Shown here: one piece after another, positions 6,087 to 10,032 of the stretch
Position numbering within the stretch: position 1 is the first letter of the stretch
Layout of the letters: each line of letters begins with the position of its first letter
NCBI GenBank assembly: GCA_947447095.1
Contig: CANFIL010000049.1
Location: 1 to 10,032, forward strand
Length of the DNA: 10,032 nucleotides
Source of the DNA: Actinomycetota bacterium
Lineage (GTDB): Bacteria > Actinomycetota > Actinomycetes > S36-B12 > UBA5976
Direction: 5' to 3'
The notes under the pieces: model-generated
What the model saw: the letters and a program-made list of their open reading frames with translations, nothing else
Database searches by the model: none
Told to the model about the DNA's origin: nothing
Program-made: the position numbers and the translations under genes

Positions 6087-8297
6087 ATGTCTGAAGTACA
6101 TTCAAGTGTTGCCATCATCGACAACGGTTCGTATGGCAAACGTGAAATCAAATTCGAAACCGGTCGCTTGGCTCGCCAGGCAAACGGCACCGCCTCAGTT
6201 TTTCTTGATGGCGAAACCATGTTGCTTTCCGCAACAACCGCAGGAAAGTCACCTAAGGATCAGTTCGACTTCTTCCCACTGACCGTGGATGTTGAAGAGC
6301 GTATGTATGCTGTCGGCCGTATCCCAGGCTCATTCTTCCGCCGCGAAGGTCGTCCAAGCGAAGACGCAATCCTTACGTGCCGTCTGATTGACCGCCCATT
6401 GCGTCCATCATTCGTTAAGGGACTTCGTAACGAAGTTCAGGTTGTTGTCACTGTTATGGCGCTCAACCCAGTTGAGCTCTACGACGTCATCGCGATCAAC
6501 GCTGCATCAATGTCAACACAGCTTGCTGGTTTGCCATTCTCAGGTCCGATCGGTGGCGTTCGCGTTGCTTTGATCAACGGCCAGTGGGTTGCATTCCCAA
6601 CACACGACCAGCTCGAAGACGCAGTCTTTGACATGGTCGTTGCTGGTCGCGTTGTCGAAGACGACGTTGCAATCATGATGGTTGAAGCAGAAGCAACCGA
6701 GCGCACAATTGACCTCATCAAGGGCGGCGCAACAGCACCGACCGAAGAAGTTGTTGCTCAGGGACTTGAAGCTGCAAAGCCTTTCATCCGCACCTTGTGT
6801 GAAGCACAAAGCGCACTTGCTGCTGTTGCTGCCAAGGAAGTTAAGGAATTCCCAATCTTCCTTGATTACGAAGGTGACGTTTACGCTGCAGTTGAAACAG
6901 CAATCGGTACCGAACTTGCTGCTGCACTCACAATCGCTGGCAAGCAGGAGCGCGAAACTGAACTTGATCGCGTTAAGGAACTTTGTGTTGAGCGCGTAGG
7001 CGCACAATTCGAAGGTCGCGAAAAGGAAGTTAGCGCAGCACTTCGCTCGGTGACAAAGAAGCTCATTCGTACTCGCGTCCTCAAGGACAAGATCCGTATG
7101 GATGGCCGTGGTCTTGCTGACATCCGTACTCTTTCAGCTGAAGTTGAAGTTCTGCCTCGCGTACACGGTTCGGCATTGTTCGAACGTGGCGAAACCCAGA
7201 TCCTCGGCGTTACCACCTTGAACATGCTCAAGTTGGAACAGCAGTTGGATACGTTGTCACCGGTAACCGTGAAGCGTTACATGCACAACTACAACTTCCC
7301 GCCTTACTCAACTGGTGAAACCGGTCGTGTCGGTAGCCCGAAGCGTCGCGAAATCGGCCACGGTGCACTTGCAGAGCGCGCTCTACTTCCAGTACTTCCA
7401 AAGCGCGACGAGTTCCCTTACGCAATCCGTCAGGTTTCTGAAGCGCTTGGTTCTAACGGTTCAACCTCAATGGGTTCAGTTTGTGCATCGACAATGTCGC
7501 TACTTAACGCTGGTGTCCCATTGAAGGCGATGGTTGCCGGTATTGCAATGGGTCTGATCTCAGACGTCATTGATGGCAAGACGGAATATGTTGCGCTAAC
7601 CGACATCCTCGGTTCCGAAGATGCATTCGGCGACATGGACTTCAAGGTTGCAGGTACTAAGGAATTCGTTACCGCGCTTCAGCTTGATACCAAGCTCGAT
7701 GGCATCCCAGCATCTGTTCTTGCTGGCGCTTTGAACCAAGCTAAGGATGCTCGTTTGACCATTCTTGAAGTTATGGGCGAAGCGATCGATCAGCCAGACG
7801 AAATGTCACAGTACGCACCTCGCATCATCACTGTGAACATTCCTGTCGACAAGATCGGCGAAGTGATTGGTCCAAAGGGCAAGATCATCAACCAGATCCA
7901 AGAAGAAACTGGCGCTGACATCAGCATCGACGATGACGGTACCGTCTACATCGGTGCAAGCAATGGTGAAGCTGCTGAAGCAGCTCGCAACCAGGTCAAC
8001 GCAATCGCAAACCCAAGCATGCCTGAGGTAGGCGAGCGTTACATGGGTACCGTCGTGAAGACCACGAACTTTGGTGCATTTGTTTCGTTGTCACCAGGCA
8101 AGGACGGTCTGCTACACATCAGCCAGCTTCGCAAGCTTTCGGGCGGCAAACGTGTTGAGCAAGTAGAAGACGTTGTGAAGGTTGGCGACAAGGTTCACGT
8201 TGAAATCGCTGAAATCGATCCACGCGGCAAGCTTTCGCTTGTTCCAGTGGTCGAAGGCGAAGAAGCGGCTGCCGAAGAATCCGGCGACGAAAGCTAA
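6087..8297 (+). CDS. pnp: Polyribonucleotide nucleotidyltransferase (PNPase)
   Basis: PNPase is the trimeric phosphorolytic 3'-5' exoribonuclease, which can also run in reverse to add tails. The 736 residues show the full domain order: first RNase PH domain (about 15-155), alpha-helical linker, second RNase PH domain (about 340-560), KH (about 575-640) and S1 (from about 649). The second core has SPKRREIGHGALAERAL and SNGSTSMGSVCAST, plus the acidic metal site Asp512, Asp516 and Asp518 in GSEDAFGDMDFKVAG. KH has the GPKG loop at 595-598. S1 begins GERYMGTVVK and contains FGAFVSLSPGKDGLLH. An acidic tail follows. The ATG at 6087 has SD aggaa 6 nt upstream. Lysine is almost always AAG, as in infB. 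Expression is probably controlled through the structured leader. Confidence 0.98.
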   Translation: MSEVHSSVAIIDNGSYGKREIKFETGRLARQANGTASVFLDGETMLLSATTAGKSPKDQFDFFPLTVDVEERMYAVGRIPGSFFRREGRPSEDAILTCRLIDRPLRPSFVKGLRNEVQVVVTVMALNPVELYDVIAINAASMSTQLAGLPFSGPIGGVRVALINGQWVAFPTHDQLEDAVFDMVVAGRVVEDDVAIMMVEAEATERTIDLIKGGATAPTEEVVAQGLEAAKPFIRTLCEAQSALAAVAAKEVKEFPIFLDYEGDVYAAVETAIGTELAAALTIAGKQERETELDRVKELCVERVGAQFEGREKEVSAALRSVTKKLIRTRVLKDKIRMDGRGLADIRTLSAEVEVLPRVHGSALFERGETQILGVTTLNMLKLEQQLDTLSPVTVKRYMHNYNFPPYSTGETGRVGSPKRREIGHGALAERALLPVLPKRDEFPYAIRQVSEALGSNGSTSMGSVCASTMSLLNAGVPLKAMVAGIAMGLISDVIDGKTEYVALTDILGSEDAFGDMDFKVAGTKEFVTALQLDTKLDGIPASVLAGALNQAKDARLTILEVMGEAIDQPDEMSQYAPRIITVNIPVDKIGEVIGPKGKIINQIQEETGADISIDDDGTVYIGASNGEAAEAARNQVNAIANPSMPEVGERYMGTVVKTTNFGAFVSLSPGKDGLLHISQLRKLSGGKRVEQVEDVVKVGDKVHVEIAEIDPRGKLSLVPVVEGEEAAAEESGDES

Positions 8298-8299
8298 GC

Positions 8300-9628
8300 G
8301 TGACTAAGAAATCTGACCGTGTGGTCCTGGGAAGCGAACAGCCTCTCGGGACCACACGCACATTACTGACTGCCGAGCAAGGCGGTCTAGTAAAGCGCAC
8401 TGTTCTTCCAGGTGGATTGCGCATCATTACTGAATACATGCCGACCGTTCGCTCAGCAGCAATTGGCATCTGGGTTAACGTGGGTTCGCGCGACGAAGTT
8501 GCATCGCAAACCGGTTCGGCCCATTACCTTGAACATTTGCTTTTCAAGGGAACGAAAACTCGTTCAGCACTCGACATCTCATCATCCATTGATGCTGTCG
8601 GCGGCGAGATGAATGCGTTCACATCGAAAGAAGTGACGTGCTTTTACACACGCGTACTTGATACCAGCGTCCCGACAGCCATTGATGTACTCGTTGACAT
8701 GATCACCAGCGCAACGATTGCTACTGGTGACGTTGATCAAGAGCGTTCCGTTGTTCTTGAAGAAATTTCCATGCGTGATGACGATCCATCTGACATCGTC
8801 CACGAACATTTTGCTAAGGCTATGTTTGGCGACGCACCTTTGGGTCGCTCAATTCTTGGAACTGTAGCCAACATTGAATCGTTATCGCGTCGTTCAATTC
8901 ACGGTTTCTATCGCAAGGACTACACACCAGATCGTTTAGTCGTTGCTGTCGCTGGAAACGTAGATCACGCAACTGTCGTCAAGCTTGTTCGCAAGGCTTT
9001 CGCCAAGGGTGGCATGGATCTCTCGGGCGACACCAAGCCATTCGTTGGTACGTCGAGCAAAGTTAAGATCGCTCGGACTGCTGGTTTTTCCAAGTTCAAC
9101 AAGGTGACTGAACAAGCGAACGTGGTCATCGGAGTGCCTGGTATTCATCGCAATGACGAGCGCCGATTCCAGCTCTCGGTATTGAACGCTGCGCTTGGCG
9201 GCGGCATGTCGAGCCGTTTGTTCCAGGAAGTTCGCGAAAAGCGAGGCTTGGTTTATTCAACGTATTCATTTGCTCAGCAATATGCCGACACCGGCGTCGT
9301 TGGTGTTTATGCAGGTTGCCAGCCAAAGCGCTTGGATGCTGTGCGTGAGGTTATGTCGGATGTCCTCGCAGACGTTGCAGTCAATGGCATTACACAGGCA
9401 GAGCTTGATCGGGCAAAGGGTCAAGTAACTGGCGGAATGGTGCTCGGGCTCGAAGACACGTCGAGCCGTATGAGCCGCATTGCACGAAACGAAATGAATA
9501 ATGGTTATGTGCCTTCGGTGACTGACATTCTTGATGAGGTTAACGCCGTGACACTTGAGGAAGTTCGCACTCTTGCACATCATGTGTGGTCACAAGAAAT
9601 GCAGACTGTCGTTGTAGGACCGGAGTAA
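8300..9628 (+). CDS. M16 family zinc metallopeptidase (PqqL/MPP-like)
   Basis: This 442-residue protein is a single-chain M16B peptidase of the group found beside pnp in actinobacteria (mycobacterial PepR, Rv2782c). The inverted zinc motif HYLEH is at 75-79 (His75, Glu78, His79), and the third ligand is probably Glu155 in VVLEEISM, 75 residues later. An M16 C-terminal domain follows, with GGGMSSRLFQEVREKRGLVYSTYS from residue 300 in which the Arg/Tyr pair binds substrate. I see no signal peptide or membrane segment, so it is likely cytoplasmic. The start is a GTG 2 nt after pnp, without a clear SD; a GTG at 8321 is also in frame. The first 33 or so residues are non-conserved and are encoded over a strong RNA hairpin. 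Its physiological substrate is not known to me. Confidence 0.93.
   Translation: MTKKSDRVVLGSEQPLGTTRTLLTAEQGGLVKRTVLPGGLRIITEYMPTVRSAAIGIWVNVGSRDEVASQTGSAHYLEHLLFKGTKTRSALDISSSIDAVGGEMNAFTSKEVTCFYTRVLDTSVPTAIDVLVDMITSATIATGDVDQERSVVLEEISMRDDDPSDIVHEHFAKAMFGDAPLGRSILGTVANIESLSRRSIHGFYRKDYTPDRLVVAVAGNVDHATVVKLVRKAFAKGGMDLSGDTKPFVGTSSKVKIARTAGFSKFNKVTEQANVVIGVPGIHRNDERRFQLSVLNAALGGGMSSRLFQEVREKRGLVYSTYSFAQQYADTGVVGVYAGCQPKRLDAVREVMSDVLADVAVNGITQAELDRAKGQVTGGMVLGLEDTSSRMSRIARNEMNNGYVPSVTDILDEVNAVTLEEVRTLAHHVWSQEMQTVVVGPE
8318..8358 (+). promoter_or_regulatory. Near-perfect hairpin within the 5' end of the M16 gene
   Basis: CGTGTGGTCC (8318-8327) is perfectly complementary to GGACCACACG (8349-8358). 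With two G-U pairs the stem continues inward to 8332/8344, giving about 15 pairs around an 11-nt loop (8333-8343). It starts 18 nt into the gene and 21 nt after the pnp stop. No T-run follows. It could protect the pnp 3' end, be an RNase III site, or limit M16 translation. Confidence 0.65.
9621..9625 (+). promoter_or_regulatory. Shine-Dalgarno for dapB inside the M16 stop region
   Basis: CGGAG lies within the last codons of the M16 gene, 6 nt before the ATG at 9632. It supports that start and coupling between the two genes. Confidence 0.7.
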
Positions 9629-9631
9629 ATC

Positions 9632-10032
9632 ATGATTCGTGTCGGTGTACTTGGCGCAAAAGGCCGAATGGGCGCAACTGTGTGCGACGCAATCAATGCC
9701 GCAGACGACATGGAGTTGGTTACTGCCTTGGATCAAGGCGATTCACTCGATCAGCTTGTCTCCAATGACGCGCAGGTTGTCGTTGATTTCACGGTTCCTG
9801 AATCTGTCATGGATAACCTCACGTTCGCCCTTGCCAACAACATTCATGCTGTCGTGGGCACAACAGGGTGGGACGATGCCCGACTAGGTCAGGTTCGTTC
9901 CCTGCAAGCCTCGTCAGAAGCGAATGTTCTTATTGCTCCAAACTTTGGATTAGCCGCTGTATTGATGATGCAGTTTGCAGCCAAGGCGGCACCGTACTTC
10001 GACAGTGTTGAGATTGTTGAACTTCACCATCC
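9632..10032 (+). CDS. dapB: 4-hydroxy-tetrahydrodipicolinate reductase, 3'-truncated by window edge
   Basis: DapB reduces 4-hydroxy-tetrahydrodipicolinate with NAD(P)H in the pathway to diaminopimelate and lysine. The visible 133 codons begin MIRVGVLGAKGRMG, a Rossmann dinucleotide site (Gly8, Gly11, Gly14). They continue with VVVDFTVPESVM (Asp52-Phe-Thr), the GTTGW loop at 76-80, IAPNFG, and VEIVELHH ending in His132-His133, where the catalytic histidine pair belongs. The spacing matches the mycobacterial enzyme, in which His132 is the proposed acid/base. The reading frame runs off the end of the window, so the substrate-binding C-terminal half is not seen. The gene lies 3 nt after the M16 peptidase and is probably cotranscribed with it. 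Confidence 0.96.
   Translation, partial: MIRVGVLGAKGRMGATVCDAINAADDMELVTALDQGDSLDQLVSNDAQVVVDFTVPESVMDNLTFALANNIHAVVGTTGWDDARLGQVRSLQASSEANVLIAPNFGLAAVLMMQFAAKAAPYFDSVEIVELHH

Overview
This window carries one co-directional block of nine plus-strand genes for translation, RNA turnover and housekeeping metabolism: infB (5' end missing), rbfA, nrnA/cnpB-like DHH phosphodiesterase, truB, ribF, rpsO, pnp, an M16 zinc peptidase and dapB (3' end missing). The order rbfA-DHH-truB-ribF-rpsO-pnp-M16-dapB, the long Gly/Pro/Arg-rich IF2 N-terminus and a DapB that reads closely like the mycobacterial enzyme point to Actinomycetota. By eye the GC content is moderate rather than high, which would suit a planktonic or otherwise streamlined actinobacterium more than a soil streptomycete. 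That finer placement is inference from composition only.

Layout: infB to ribF (1-5565) is tightly packed, with gaps of 11, 2 and 1 nt and then an 11-nt overlap, as expected of a single transcript with translational coupling. A 74-nt leader then precedes rpsO and a 177-nt spacer separates rpsO from pnp. pnp, the M16 peptidase and dapB follow with gaps of only 2 and 3 nt. The two spacers are the only real non-coding DNA here, and both are rich in inverted repeats.

Functionally, IF2 and RbfA act in translation initiation and 30S maturation, TruB modifies tRNA U55, and S15 is a primary 16S rRNA binder. PNPase and the DHH enzyme degrade RNA from long chains down to nano-RNA. RibF makes FMN/FAD, and DapB works in the lysine/diaminopimelate pathway. 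The M16 peptidase is a conserved actinobacterial neighbour of pnp and dapB with no settled role.

No novel defence, mobile or biosynthetic system is visible. The observations most worth following are RNA-level: an rpsO leader that can fold as a hairpin/pseudoknot or as an alternative stem touching the Shine-Dalgarno, a run of consecutive hairpins between rpsO and pnp, and a long near-perfect hairpin just inside the start of the M16 gene.
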